64,000 bases of DNA from Typhlomys cinereus (Eukaryota > Chordata > Mammalia > Rodentia > Platacanthomyidae): positions 2,356,001-2,420,000 of the forward strand of contig JALPQD010000225.1 in the NCBI GenBank assembly GCA_023101885.1, in the 5' to 3' direction. Positions 1-13,479 of the stretch are shown piece after piece (within the stretch, counting starts at the first letter, position 1; each line of letters starts with the position of its first letter). A model generated the notes under the pieces. The model did not search any database, was not told the origin of the DNA, and saw nothing but the letters and a program-made list of their open reading frames with translations. The translations under genes were made by a program, and so were the position numbers.

Positions 1-2484
1 CAGACGCTGAGATGATGGGCTAGTAGCAGGAGGAGGGGGACACTTTTGAACTGTTCGTCCCCAGTCTTCTACCTACTCAGTCCAACATAAACATTAATAT
101 CCTTTTTACAAAATATAAAATTTCAAATTTATTTTCAGCATTTATAATCAAAGCCTGAAATCTACTGCTAAGAATAAGAGCATTGTCCAAATAGTTGTTC
201 AAGAGTTTTAAATGGGATACACTCGATATTCTCTCTTGTCTTTGAGATACATTTCCAGCAGAATGTGTCTTTCTCCCACATCTTCATTCCAAAAGACTTC
301 TGAGGTAGAAGAGGACACTGTTTTTGGAGAGTAGCAATATTTTGAACATTCCCCCTCACCAGAGTTGTTGTGCAAGATCACTGAGGGATCAGCAAGGTGG
401 CCCAAGGGCTGCGGATGCTGGCTTGTAAGCTAAGTTTAAGTTTAGTTAAACTTCAGACCCTGATCTGTGCCTCAGCATCTGGAACTTAAATCCTAGCCTT
501 GGCAAATGTCAGCTTCTAAGCGGGGTGTTTCAGGGATTACTCTGGAAGAGTCCAAACAGAGGTCTGCTGCAGAGGCACTCTTGCACAAATGTCAAATTTA
601 AAAAAAAAAAAATCAAAGTTTTCTCTTACGTCTCTTACTTTTAATCTGCAAGTTATAGTCTTTAAAAATGAGGAAATAGACATCTGAAATTGAGTTCATG
701 AGTCTTTATTTTGTCATCTTAAAGGCCTCCTCTCAGGTCACACCGACTTCGTAATATTTCTCATCCTGAAGGTCTCCTCTCAGGTCACACTGACTTAGTA
801 CTATGTCCTCAGGTGCTTGAGATACAAAGCCAGTGATGCTGAGGAAGGCATCTCTGGGAGGTGAATAGACAGTCTCAGAGCTGAACCACAGAGCAATGCA
901 AATGTTCTCCTAAGGTTTCCGTTCCGCTCATGAAAGCTGTAAGAAGCAGTGTTAGATTCTATATCAGTACAATAAAATAGAAGGCACCCAAACACCTAAG
1001 AGTCAGGTTCCCTGCCCCAGAACCATTGTATTCCTAAAGCAGAAAGCATTCCAGTGTCTGTCCTTAGCACATGCTAGAGAAGAAATGGTTCCCTCAGTCT
1101 TGTTTCCTGGCTTATGTCTCACTGGCTGCTCCTCTTTCAATCATATCATTGCAAGGAGATTCCATCCCCATTACAACCCAGGGGACAGTGACTTCCTGGG
1201 TTCTGTGTGAAGCCTAGGTAATCCAGCAGCTCACAGATCACTAGATGCAATCACCAAATCTGAGGAGTGATGATCCCATACTGTCTCACTATTCTAAGTT
1301 TCTGGGTCTGAGGTGTGGACTACACTGGAAGGTAGACAGACTTCCAAGAGCCAATTCCTATGCACTGACCTAGTATAAATTACAAATAATAAAGTAATAA
1401 ACATAAGTAAATAACAGAAATAGACAGGTTGGGTTATTATTACAATAGAGGTTTTGAACTAAATCAATCTATAATTTGGCAGAAGAACTTATATGTGTCT
1501 TCCAGGGGAAGCATAGAGATAAGGTTGGGGTTTGGGCACATAGCACTCTCAGAAATATGGTGCTGACTTACATAACCTCTCAGAGTTAATCACTAGAGAT
1601 TAAAAGTCAGTAGGTACTCCGGTCAGCTCCAGTTCAGTAGATACATTATAATATTCGGTAAATACTTTTATCACATTAGTATAGGACAAAAGAAAAACAT
1701 GTTCTTATAGATATAATAAACAGCTTAGGATTTGAGTCCTGATCTTGTTCTCCTGTTAAATGAATGAAGAATGTCTATAAAATTTCTGAGTTATGTATTT
1801 CTAAACTTTTTTGGAAGAATAACAAAATTCTATCAGTTACCAAAGGTATTGTTACTTTCAAAATCTTGGCTATCATTGGAAGGAGGGTCTGCATAATATT
1901 TTACTCTTAGCACTTAACTCAGGATTTGACATTTCATAAATACATATAACAAGAAATTGTGAAGACTGCAGGGATTTAGAAGTAATAATTTTAACTTCCC
2001 AAAGTATTTCAAATCTCTTAGCATTTCTATAAAATGAGTTCTTTTCTGTCCCTTTCTTATTCCATTTATTGAACTACTTCTCCCAGACCCTCCTTCTCAG
2101 TGGAGAGTTGCCCAACCCAACACTGTCCTGTATACATTGCCTCTTGAATATTTCTCAATTATCAAGTACTTAAATATGAAGAAAAATTGATTCAAAGATG
2201 TTTTGGACTGTACTTTTCTGTTGGTACTCTATGACAGAAATAATCAAAATCTCCCCAAAGCAACACAAACAGAAAGAACTAGACACCCTCCCCCATCGTT
2301 TCCTCTTCCTTCAACAAAACTTTCCCCTACGTCATCTTTCTCACCCACTCTATACTATGCGGAAATAGATATCTGCACAGATATTTGCACAGAGTTGAGA
2401 TCTTAAGTCATTTTCCTAAAAACACCAATATGTTGAGGCATGAATACAAAATCTTCGGCTCTTTGTGGAGATGTTTTAAGCATT
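1..2484. other. noncoding, probably LRRC3B intron 1 or upstream flank
   Basis: AT-rich, with stop codons in all frames and no recognisable domain in the short ORFs. Apart from a small tandem duplication at 723-816 I see no repeat I can name. Assignment to intron 1 is inferred from the known long first intron of LRRC3B. Confidence 0.4.
723..816. repeat. two-copy tandem duplication, about 47 bp unit
   Basis: Two adjacent copies share the core CTCCTCTCAGGTCACAC and the following GACTT.GTA. The copies start near 723 and 770 and differ at a handful of positions. Confidence 0.7.
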
Positions 2485-2566
2485 TGTTTTTGTTGTATTG
2501 GGGACTGAATCTTGATGCTTGTATGTGCTTAGATAAGCTTTTTATCACTGAGTTACATCCCAGCCC
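2485..2566 (-). mobile_element. ID-like tRNA-derived SINE, old copy
   Basis: Read on the - strand it begins GGGCTGGGATGTAACTCAGTG and continues through a tRNA-type head with diverged box A and box B, then an A-rich tail. It resembles the ordinary rodent ID/tRNA-Ala head. No clear target-site duplication. Confidence 0.6.
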
Positions 2567-5500
2567 ATTCCTTTAGTTCTTGAAGTCATGTCTGCATGTC
2601 CAGTGTCTGAAACACTACAATCATATGCTTCTAACTAGCAGAGTAAGCGAGGCCTGGGCTCTGGTTCTCAGCAGCGGTTCTGGGTACTATACCATCCTGC
2701 CTGAGGCACTTTCTGCCTTCAGCTAGACGCACAGTCTGTCAGCTGCCCACGGTCTTCCTGTAGCTCCAGAGAGAGGGTGGGAAAAGCTGCTGGTGGCATG
2801 GAAACAATTAATTCCTAACTTCTTCAGTTTTCCCTAGAATATTCCAGATCCTGTGAAGAAGCTCCAGAGAGTGCTGTTTCCATTTTTACAAAAGTATATG
2901 AAACTGGAGATTTGACAATAGTATTGATAAAAAAAGAAAAGAGGTTAAATAAGTGCTTTTCCTGACATTGTTGAATATACATATATGTAAATATACACAC
3001 ATGGAATGACAAATTTCCATTAATTTAATAATGTCATACAATCAATAGTAGATAGAATATCATTTTAGCTTTTCAGATTTCTAAAATAAGATGACATAAT
3101 ACGCCTTAATGCTTACTCCTTGAGGAAGACCAGCTGTTCTTTGGAAAGACCTTCCTTTCTATTCTTTGTGGTGAAACATACCACAAGTTTCATGACAGAA
3201 TGGTGGTCTTGGACAGACTATTTTATGGCGATTCTATGCCTGTTACTGTTTACTGTGTTTAAATGTTGCATGTGTATGGTGAGAAGTCCAGTAGTATGCA
3301 TTAGAGATGGGAGTCCATGCTTCATAAGGCTCTTGCTGGATGCAGTGGGTAGTGGAGATGGTTAGGCGTAAAAGCCACAATACAAACCAGTAATCTAGTG
3401 AGTTGTAAGGGCCAGGAACTGTCTTTAGAGTCAGAGAACATGCTTTCCCAATCTAGGTCCATCAGGAAAAGTCACAGAACTGAGTCATCAGTGTTCTCAA
3501 GTGCCACATGGAAATAGTAGCCATGTGCATTCCTGATAGGGACATTGACCAAGCACAATGACATGTGACAAGTGCTACAAAAACTGCACACTACGAACAA
3601 GATTACAGCGTTATATGAGGAAACTGTGCTTGCTTCTAGGAAGTGAGAAATATGAGGTGGCATGGATTGTATTTAAGTCCCAGTTTTGTGGACTGTGCTT
3701 TCAAGCCTGAGGGAGGTCTGGCCACAACTCTGGATGGAAGGCACTGTTTCAAGAGGCACAGGCTCTTTCAATTCTGTTCTAGCCTAGTCTCTAGCCCAGA
3801 TTGACTACATGAATCAAAGCCGATTGGCAGAGGCCAATGGCTGAGATTACTGAAGGCACCTCTGTGCTGATCTACGACTGGAAGGCTGCTAGTGTTCAAA
3901 TTGCAAAGAGATGCTTTATGTGTGCATGCAGCACATTCTCAGCCAGAACTAAACTACTGATGTGTTCTGTGGCTGTGCTAAGACTTTTAAAAGCTATTTT
4001 TGATATATATGAAAAGTAAAGGTGCCTTTCTGGTGTAAATTGAAAATACATGAAAGAGGGAGTAGATTCTTGATCCTCATTGGAGCCCAAGGAATCAGAT
4101 TCCGTATGCTGGGAACTTTTTTTCTCAAGATTTGCAGCTGAGAACTTGTTATGGTTAAGGTTCATTATCATGCCTTGGAGGATTATCTTCATTATGTTTA
4201 TTGAAATAGGAAGACCAGAGCATTGTGAGCAGCTCATTCACCATGCAGAGAGGAAAGATGCTTAACTCTTGCGTGCACTCTTTGATCTCTGCTTCCTGAC
4301 TGTGGGTGCAATGGGACAGCTGCTTCAAGCTCAGCTACCTTCATTTTCCTGGCGTGGATTCTACACTTGAAATGTGAACCAGATTGAACTTTGTTCCTCT
4401 TTCAAATGCTTTTGTCAGGAAAAGAAGCTAAGATAGTTGGAGATATCCAGAGCCACAAGAGGAGCTGGTGCTGAAGGATTAGAGGTATAACCACAGGGGA
4501 CATAAAATCATACATTCACAGGACCAGACAAGAACACCTTTGGAGGAAATCCAGCACCTGATTTATATTCTGTTGAAAGTTATCACAAAAGCCTTTGAGA
4601 GCAAAAAGGAAATAAAGGTTTTCTGTAAAGAAAAATTATGAATTCTTCTCAGGAGGAAAAAAATGAGTTCTTTTCCTATTGTTTCTCACTAGGATAAAGA
4701 AATGAAAATTGAAATTCTTCTAAGAAGATTGGATCAACAGTATTTGGTTGGGTTCTATTCACAGCAGGTCTGCTTGCTTATAAAAAATATCACTGAGGAA
4801 ATACCTCAACAAATGTTGCAGAGGATATTTTGCTTTTACTAGCCACAATCTACCAACTAAAACCGTATTCATCTGTTCAGGCAGTCAATTATAGTCTTCC
4901 AGACAACCATGCAAGGTGGTGCAGAATCCTCAGGGACAGCCATTCTGTCCCACTGGGTTCCTGCAAGGAAGGCAGTGACAAGAAACCTCGGCACAGGCCA
5001 ACAACAAAAGTGCTCTTTTCAGTAGATAAATCAGATCATCTCACTTCTCTGATCGAAACCTAGCAACTTCTCATCACACATCCACACCTCTCACAGGGCC
5101 TTAGAGGATCTTCAAGCAATGGCCTCAGCAGGCTGTCTGCATCTCTCTCTACCTTGGGCTGCTCCCATTGCACGTGAGCCACTTCAGCTTTTCATTCTTC
5201 CTCTAAGAACAGCTGCCAAGCATGCTGGGGATTTTGACTTGAACATTGTTCCCTCATCCTTCATAGATTGCTTGTTCACTTCACTCAGCTCACTGCAGCT
5301 GTTACCCCCTTGTGGACACTGCTACTGTCCCTTCTCTCTGAAATAGCATCAGCATATGTCGTTTACTTCTCTCTGCCATCAAGTAATGTATGTATATACT
5401 TGTCTCCTGCTTTTGTCCTTTCCTACCAGCCTATGCTACTTCCTAGGCAGATACCTGCTCTGGCCATGCTCCCTGCCACATGGAAATATCTGGCGCATCA

Positions 5501-8005
5501 CAGACTCAGGAGAAAATGATTGTCGAAGGAGCCAATAATCAACAAAAGAGAAAAGGTACAGTGCTGAGGTGGGGGTAATAAGTATTTCACTCTCCCCCTC
5601 CATGGCACGGTGAGCCACTTTCTTTCCTTCCCCTGCCTCTTGTGGAGGTCCTAATTGAGACTCATGTTTCTTGCACTGAGATCTGGCGTAAGGCTTGAAA
5701 ACCTGCATTTCTAAGAACTTTAATGTGCCATAGTCACCTGCTGGTCCAGGAAGGACAGCTTCTCTCAAGCACACTCATGGGAAGGCTGCAATTTCTAACC
5801 CCTGGTTCTCCCCATGGCCATCACATATATGTTGGCTGTCACTGGAAGGGTAGAGCCTGATCAGAGAAAGCACAACAGCCACGTGGCTAAGAACCTTGAG
5901 GATGAATCAGTCTTCTACCATATGGAACCCTCGCTCTGAATTAGTTATGAATATCTCATTAGGTGCTAAGCTCAATTCACAACAAAGTTGTTAAAGGTCA
6001 TGAAAGTTTGAGATTTACATATGAAAGTCTGAGATTTACATATCATTACTATATTTATTTTAAAAAATAAATCTTACACCACTTTTGTTTCACATTTCAA
6101 GAGGAAAGAGACTCTTCCTGGGTCTTATCCCCACTGAAGACTCCTTCTTTTTCATTTCCACATGAGTGAAAAGTCAAAACAGCGTGTGAGCCTTTTGTTC
6201 ACACAGGTCTCTGGTGAACTTTAACATCTGAGGTATTTATTATATTTTCATTCAGCTTTTATGGACAGTGGGAGAGATGCCCTTTTCAATGGTCTGGTTA
6301 AGCTGGCACATAGTTCATATAGTACAGAATTTCTTAAACAACTCAAATCTCCGGGGAGTTGTGGAGTAAAACTGTGGGTGAGAGAGAGAATTAAATAATG
6401 TTTCCTTCCTATAGTTCTTCTCAATGCTTTTTTCCAAAATAGGAAGGCATCTTTTCTTTATTTTGTGTATAAGTTGCACAAGTCCATACAGTCTTACATT
6501 TTGTAGATAAGTCAAAGACTGTTGGAGCTATCAGGTCATTTGTCCGAGTCATAGCACTCAGTCAGGTCTGTAGGCCAGTGAGATGCCTTGTTATCACTGA
6601 TATTTAGACATTGGAGACAAAGGCTGTCACGTGTGCTGTCTAGTCACCATTCCATAGGCAGGATTTTTGGTTGAAGTTATTATGTATCTGCTACTCCTTA
6701 GTATTTAGCACATATTCAGCTCTAAATAAATAGATGTGTAAATGAAGGCCATTGCCATCTGGTAAAATGAACATTTCATGTGGACTTAGTCTGGACTTAT
6801 GAGATGTAAAAACGTCTGTGGCTAAGTTAAAGTGGCAATTTCTGTAGCCATGTATCAAGTACCACATTCATCCTGGCTTCTAAGCATCCACTCACATTTT
6901 CTTGTCTCTCCCCCATCACCCAAAGTAAAGGGGAAAAGTTACCCTTGAGAATGTCATCTATACCTGTTGTGAGAAAAACTCTATTTCTACCATTATCCAT
7001 CTCCAGCTGGACCACTGAAAGAAAAACAACGTTCAGCCTAGCATCCTTGGAATGAGGGCTATGATTCAGAATCCACACACAGTTTATAGCCAACTACTAT
7101 AGTCCAGCATAAGAGCTCATAGCGTATCTCTCAGGGTGTGCTGCTAACTTACTGCAGGCAGTGCTGTTTTGTTGGCAGTCTTCAGCAAAGAACAGTTCTG
7201 AGAATTCCACACATACAACTGTTTTCTGTTGAGTGAAAGGGATGCCCCCTTTGCAAGGGCTTTGAAAGTTGTGAGCTGGCATGGAAGCCTCTTCTGTTGT
7301 GCATGGACCACTGGTCCTGATGATTTTGTCTTTTTAACCATTTGCGAAACTTGAGGTAGGGACATTTGTGCTTTCTGCTTTACAGATTATTTTTTCATAT
7401 GAGTAAGAGAGAAAAAAAAAACAACTTATTGAAAGTTACCATTGATAAGAATAAGACTCGTCTGTAATGGTAGTTTTATTTTTAATAGAAGAAATGTAAA
7501 ATATAATTGATAAGTCAAACTATTTTATTTTTTTAGAGCTATGCACAAAACTTTACTATCAGCAGAAATTAGTCTCCAGAAATATTCCCAGGAATGTGAA
7601 ACTTCTGGCTCCTGCCTTGGTCAATATTATGATTTTGTGTATGAACACAAAGGTATAAATAAATTGTGAGTATTTATCCAAAGCCCCAGACACTTCCTCA
7701 GTAAAAAGACATTTGCTAAAAGAGAAAGAATGTGTAATTAAAGTTTCTAAGCATGCTTGAGAATGTTCTCAAGCTGCACTTTTGATCTTTGTGTCTCAAT
7801 CTATTTAAGTAGCCCATCCCATTACTTCATGATCCCAATAAAATGAAATTCCAGTGGGGTTTTTCTATATGAAGTCTGCCGTGGGCAGAAATTGTAGTTT
7901 CCATTATAGATTCGAGACACGTGATATTGCAGCTCATCCATTTACCTACCAAAAAAGAAAAACAATGCTGTAAGACAGCAGTTCCCAAAGTCTTTCTGTT
8001 GCAGT
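2567..8005. other. noncoding, no gene recognised
   Basis: The longest ORFs here (up to about 113 codons near 3896-4237) have no recognisable domain and lie in sequence with ordinary noncoding composition. No named repeat seen. Confidence 0.4.
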
Positions 8006-8400
8006 TGTAATTAGTTACAGATGTCAGCTTGACAACTGAGTATACTTTTTGATACATATATGAAGCATCGTTTATTTGAGACAAGCCTCTGTGCAAATCT
8101 GTGGGAAACTATGTAACTGATGTGGGAAAGACCCAGCTTATGGTGAATGGGACCAGTCACTGGGCAGATGGAAAGAGATCTGCTTGGATTTGGCTAACTA
8201 GGAAGGTAGATATTATTCCACTCTCAGCCTTTTCTGTGGAGGTGGTATCGCCAGTTCTTTCAGCTCTTATGTTGATATGAATTCTTCTGACATCATGATG
8301 GCAAAGTAAAACCTAGAGTCATAAATGGGAACAAGCCCCTTCTTCCTCTAAATTGTATAGGTTATGTATTTATCATAGCCACCAAAGAGTAACTAAGACA
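8006..8400 (+). mobile_element. solo ERVL-type LTR (MT2-like)
   Basis: It begins TGTAATTAGTTACAGATGTC and ends AAGAGTAACTAAGACA, the start and end style of rodent ERVL (MT2-group) LTRs, and its interior contains the typical GTGGGAAAGACCCAGC segment. Its start resembles that of the provirus LTR at 21824-22246 (TGTAATAGTTAATC on the - strand). The flanking 5-mers do not match, so the insertion is old or the boundaries are slightly off. Confidence 0.65.
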
Positions 8401-10211
8401 ATTATCCATGTCATGACCATACAGATCTTCCTCTGCAGCTCACATATCAACAGCTAACCACCACCCCTACCACACAATGAAAAAGCCATGAGCACAAATT
8501 GGTCCACATTGAATAGAAGAGGAAAACTCAGCAGCTGCGTTTCCTTCTCAGTCCTCAGCAGCTATTTTGTGCCTATTATCAAAGGAAGCAAAGCATAATG
8601 CAGTTTAAAGAGAGGTTCTCTTCTGACATATCCAAAAACACAGATTCTAAATATTTTAGAGAACCATCCTTATCAAGATGTGGCTTTATCATTCCTATTT
8701 TGTCTTTGAAGCTGAAAACCAAAGGTGGTGATGTACAGAGAAGAAACCTGTTCTTTTGTTCTTTCAAATGTTTACTTCTGTCACTTATATAGTATAATAG
8801 ACAATTTAATTATTGTGATCATTGCATGAGTACAAGGAGAAGATAAGACCATTATGCTCTCACTGTCAAATGCTTTCATGTTTTTTTATTCTTTTATATT
8901 TACAAAAGATTTTTTTGAGCAAGCACGAGACCAACTCTTTGAGATTGTACTAAATTAACAGATACAAGAATAGATTTTGTGAGTGAGGGGGGATACGTAG
9001 TATTGACTGTGTGGTTAATAGGGCAATATATTTGAAAACAAAGGCTACCTTAATTTCTTTTCACATAATCATAGCAGCAACACATGAAAGTTCTCTTCTT
9101 CACAGTTTACAGGGGAGAAACAAACATAAGCTTAGCATCTTTCTTCAGCAATAGATAATAGACCACCTTTATGAGCTTGGGATCTGGCTCTAGAGTTGAC
9201 AAATCTCAATCAAGACTCAAGCTTTCCAAGATACAAGGGTGCTTCTCTGAACCTTGAGTTGAGTCTTCTGTGAAAGGATAAGGAAGGGGGAATACTCTTC
9301 AATAAGTACAGTAGTGAATGTGCAATGTAAACAGCGTAAAGTCTTGAATCAGGGTTCAGTTGGTGGCAGCCACTACCATCATAATAGTTATTATCATTGC
9401 CATGATGTTCCCTAAGTAACTACTGCTGTCTGGTACAATCGAGAAACCAGATGGTTGATGGACCTGATATAAATAAAAGTATTTCTGAAGTGAGTAAAGG
9501 CTCTTTAATCTTTAAACAAAGTTATTCATATAATGAATTTGCCAGGTTTAGAAGTTAGCTAGATCCATTTAACAATGTAGCTGAGCTAAATCTTGCATAA
9601 ACAAGATTGGCAATGGCTTTGTAGCCAGCCCTTTCTCCTGCCAAATTCTTTTCTTTCATGTTTCTTTCATTTTTACTTGCATGTGGCCTAGGATGAAGGG
9701 CTCCTCTGTGTATAGCCTGAACCTAAATAATGTCACTCTTGCCCTAGCGAATGCTCAAATTCACTTAATCTCTCTGACTTCCCTTCCTCCTCTATGCACA
9801 CCACAGTGTCACCTGTGGAAACTTTGCTGGTATTCTTCATCAAGTCACATGGTTAACTGAGAAAGCATGCTTTCTTTTACTTTGTTCCTAGTGGAGAAGC
9901 TGTTTATCTCTGTCCAGGAAGCCCTATTGCTGAAAGGGGGAAAGTGGTCATTGCCCACATGCCACTGGAAATGCAGACCCCAGACCAAACAAATACTAGT
10001 TCTCTACTTGGAGGTGGTTGGTATTCACTGTGACCCCTCATGGGCCTTGGCAGCACCCTCCCTAGAGACTCCTTGAGATGGTGGTGCCCAGGATGACAGC
10101 TCTTCCTTCCCAGTTGTACAGCCTGGAGAGCATACAGCCACAGCAGCAACAATGCAGTGTCACAAGAATGCTGGCTTTCTTCTAAATCAATTAGCTCCGT
10201 GTTTTTTGTTT
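8401..10211. other. noncoding, no gene recognised
   Basis: AT-rich unique-looking sequence. Short ORFs only, none with a recognisable product. Confidence 0.4.
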
Positions 10212-10223
10212 TTCTTTTCCTTT

Positions 10224-10483
10224 TTTTTTAAACAATTTTTTTAATTTATTCAATTGTGTATGTGTGTATGTATGTGTGAGTGCGCGCACGTGTGTGTGTC
10301 TCTGTGTGTGTAGAACCACGGACGAATTCGCGAACCACCATGGACGCCTCCACCTCCTTCTGGCCGGGGATTCACAGGCTCCGCCCTACCAGGACCAGAA
10401 GCGCAGGCCGCCCCCGCTTCTGCCTGGCGTCTATACATGGGATCTGGGATCCGAACTCAGGACCTTCCGCCTGCAAGGCAGAG
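10224..10483 (-). mobile_element. young tRNA-headed SINE with (CA)n tail, 5'-truncated
   Basis: Belongs to the dominant young SINE of this window: CpG-rich body, (CA)n block and ATTGAATAAA tail, all read on the - strand. The first 25-30 bases of the tRNA head, including box A, are missing, and the element stops at CTCTGCCTTGCAGG. It is flanked by a 12-bp duplication TTCTTTTCCTTT at 10212-10223 and 10484-10495, so the truncation was present at insertion. Confidence 0.9.
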
Positions 10484-10662
10484 TTCTTTTCCTTTGTGTT
10501 CACCCCAAACAATGCAGTAACTGAGATTCCTCTAATTTCCACCATTCTCTGCACAGAGAGTAGCTGGCAAGAACAATCCCATCTTCATTTGTTATACTGC
10601 TTAAACCAGACAGCTCAGTGTAGAGAACATTTGTTCTCCTTTCCCATTTTCTTTTTTCTGCA

Positions 10663-10735
10663 CGGGGTCTCACTGTGTAGTTCAGGCTGGCCTGGAACTC
10701 ATGATTATGCATGTATTACTGTGTCTGACTTAGTT
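10663..10735 (-). mobile_element. B1-like SINE fragment
   Basis: Contains GGGGTCTCACTGTGTAGTTC and CAGGCTGGCCTGGAACTCA, the reverse complement of the B1 3' half. Confidence 0.8.
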
Positions 10736-10833
10736 TTCTGTCTTGCTTAGTATCAGAGAGTGCAAGGATTTTCAGAGCACTACTTAAGAATAGGAAGCGA
10801 TTAGGAAAATCTTCAGACTAAGCAGTGAAGCTA

Positions 10834-11087
10834 AGTGGTAGAGAGATGGCTCAGAAGGACCCGAGTTCAGATCCCAGATCACACATAAAAATGCCAGGTA
10901 TAAGTTGCAGTGATCTGAATTTCAGACTCTGTAAGGCAGAGCCTCAGAAATACCAAAGTGAGGCAAAAAGGAGGTAGAAGCAATCCAGGATGATTTCCAA
11001 GTCACCCTTGGTCTTCCATAGGGGCACACAATGCCCTCTGCATGTGCACACACACACACACACACACATACGCATGCAATAAAAAAG
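10834..11087 (+). mobile_element. older relative of the young tRNA-headed SINE
   Basis: Head GAGAGATGGCTCAGAAGGAC, box B-like CCGAGTTCAGATCCCAG, then a body that lacks most CpGs of the young copies, a (CA)n block and GCAATAAAAAAG tail. Same layout as the copies at 25696 and 59278. Confidence 0.75.
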
Positions 11088-12179
11088 AGTGAATCTAAAG
11101 GAGCTGTCTGAGGTATCCTTTGCCCCATCCACACAGGAAATGCATGAAATATGTAGGGCCATGGTGAACACTGGTTTGCTTCAGGATGGCACCTTATCAT
11201 ACAGCTTCTGATTGGTTGGGCACATTATTGTGCTTGTGGCTGCAGGAGTGTTACAATGCTGGCAAAGCTTGCATTGTATCTCTGCAGCATGGCAGTGCTG
11301 ACCCGCCAGTCAGATCTGTGCCCCAGCATGACCTAGGGAAGTGCAGAAGAGGTCAGAGGACCAGTGGCAGAGCTCCTGAATGCAGAAAACATGAACACAT
11401 AGATGTTTCAGAATCTTGCTCTCAATACTTGAGTCATGATTGGGTACACTCACAGTGCCTCAGGCTTCCAACACTTTTAAGAAATGAAATTAATCCCAGA
11501 ATCTAATCCTAAAGTTCTGCCTACTCCAGCTCAATGATTATCCCTTTTGTCTCGAGTCACAAACTTGCCAGATTCCCACTTACATTCACCCTTGTCTCTG
11601 ATAAAGCAGTGCTAAGATATTGTAATTAAATCTCTCTGGCATGAACCTCTTTTGTTTTGTTTTGTGTTTCCTCATAGCAAATAGTGAAAATTTGACCCTT
11701 TCCCTCTGTTTTGCTCCTTTTAGTATTTTCTTAGTATCCTTCCAGATGAGTTGTCGGCCATGGATCCATCTCATCTCTGCTGGTGAATGAACCAATTTAG
11801 ATTATTTGCTCAAGTTATTCACTCAGAATTATGACTGGCTGACTAATTTCTTGAAAGCTTCCCTCATTTCGAAAAGTTGAAAATGCTTTAGGTCTGTCTG
11901 AAAGATTGTTTTTAAAGTGGGAAAGACACAGGGGGCAAGAACAGGCTAGAAAGAACTAATCTGCCCAAAATTTTTCTTGTGAACAAGCACATTCGGTACA
12001 GGTTAGGTTGGTATCCTGGTTATGGCTATGGTATATACTGGATGAGGTTCAGCTCTTTCTTATTTCTTCTTAATAGTGTCTAGTAAAGGTACCTGTTTTC
12101 TATCAGTCTTGGTGAGAAGTGGATTTATGAATCTGTTTTGTGTTCTAGGAGGAGAATGCAGCTGTTCAAGTGACCTTAG
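11088..12179. other. noncoding; possibly degenerate 3' part of the provirus remnant in its distal end
   Basis: No gene recognised. I looked here for a 3' LTR matching 21824-22246 and found none, so the 3' end of the ERVL remnant is either lost or too diverged to see. Confidence 0.35.
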
Positions 12180-12184
12180 CTATT

Positions 12185-12475
12185 ATTTGTAACTACTTTC
12201 CTCTATTGCCCAGTCTGTATTTCCTCTACCCTTAACAAGTGCTTCATCAGGTCCTGACTTTTTGCCCATACCTGAAAGATCTGTGCCATTTACTGTACAG
12301 TCTGCATTGGGTTGTTGCAGTTTCCTGTTAACTTAATCACAGATAACACCAACAGATGTCCTAGTGGATCTACTGCACTCAGGACATACGCTTCCTTATC
12401 ACCACTGTGGAGAGTCAGTCCTCTTTCCCCCTGGTTGTCTGGATCAATCACCCCTCCTAACACATGATCCATCTA
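12185..12475 (-). pseudogene. ERVL-like dUTPase C-terminal remnant
   Basis: The - strand frame from 12472 contains GGVIDPDNQGERG and a following LLVL segment, the conserved dUTPase motif that ERVL elements carry at the 3' end of pol. The N-terminal part of the domain is missing. The sequence runs on in broken frames to a conserved-looking tail near 12187. Confidence 0.65.
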
Positions 12476-12479
12476 TATC

Positions 12480-12760
12480 AATACCAATCGCACATTATGA
12501 GACTTGGGAAATAACCACAGGATGAGTCTGAAGAACCATGGGACTTACTGTGAGCTGAACATTAGCCAAAACTCCCATCACTCCATCAATCACTTGACCT
12601 CAATGTGTCTCTGCTTTAACAGGAGAACTACAATGACTTTTAGTATCTCCTAGAATCAATTTCAACTCAGAACTAGTGTCCAGTAGGCCCCAAAATGTCT
12701 TATTAATTCCTTTCTCCCAGTGTACAGTAACTCTAGTAAAAGGCTATAGAGCCCTTTGGT
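12480..12760 (-). pseudogene. ERVL-like protease remnant
   Basis: The - strand encodes a retropepsin-like active-site region, with the codons at 12669-12680 reading DTSS where DTGS would be expected, followed by the flap-side sequence and an IGIDI motif near the end at about 12478-12492. Stops interrupt the frame. Loss of the active-site glycine and the stops mean it is not functional. Confidence 0.6.
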
Positions 12761-13479
12761 GATGAACAAGAGAAAGAGTAATATTGAAGATTTTTGCCGT
12801 TGTGCCAAGGTCTTTCCTCAAGGAGCCCTTGCGTCCCCTTCATTCAAGGGATTCTGAATCTGTAAATGGGCTCAACTCTGGAAATTAACTGATGGACTAC
12901 TATGATTCAAAGTAGTCTTTCCTTCATTTGTTTTAGAATTTTTCTGCTTGTATAGATCACATAAGAACTTCATGGGCTTCTTATTTATTTTACTCTTAGG
13001 GACACTATGATTAATTTGTTAGTGCCAAAGGTCTAAATGAGTCAAACCATCATAAATACTGTCCTTTCTATACGGTGCACTACAATTAGTATGCTTACTT
13101 TGCCACTGGTAATTCAATGCTACCACTTGGCTCCTACTGCTTCTGGGTTCACTATGGGAATTTAATTCCTCTAATTGAACAGCTGCATCACCCACTGTAA
13201 TATTTACACAAGGAGAAGTGCAGTGGTAGAACTCTTCTAATTTGATGGTGCTGTTCTCATCAATTTATTTAACACAAGTGTGGTATAGGGTGTGTCATCT
13301 AGATTGTGTCATTGAGAATTAGGTTTTAAGCAAGGAATCTAGTCAAGCATGCCAATTTCTCTCAATCTTTTAATCTCATTATCAACAATAAACCAAGGGA
13401 TATCTGATATCTTCAGCTCTTTTTCAGAAGGCCAGACTTCAAAAATATTTTAGTCACCAAATCAAATAAACTCTTGACA

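Noticed and set aside
3896..4237. 113-codon - strand open frame
   Set aside because: No recognisable domain, no splice or promoter context, low-complexity composition. Expected by chance in 64 kb.
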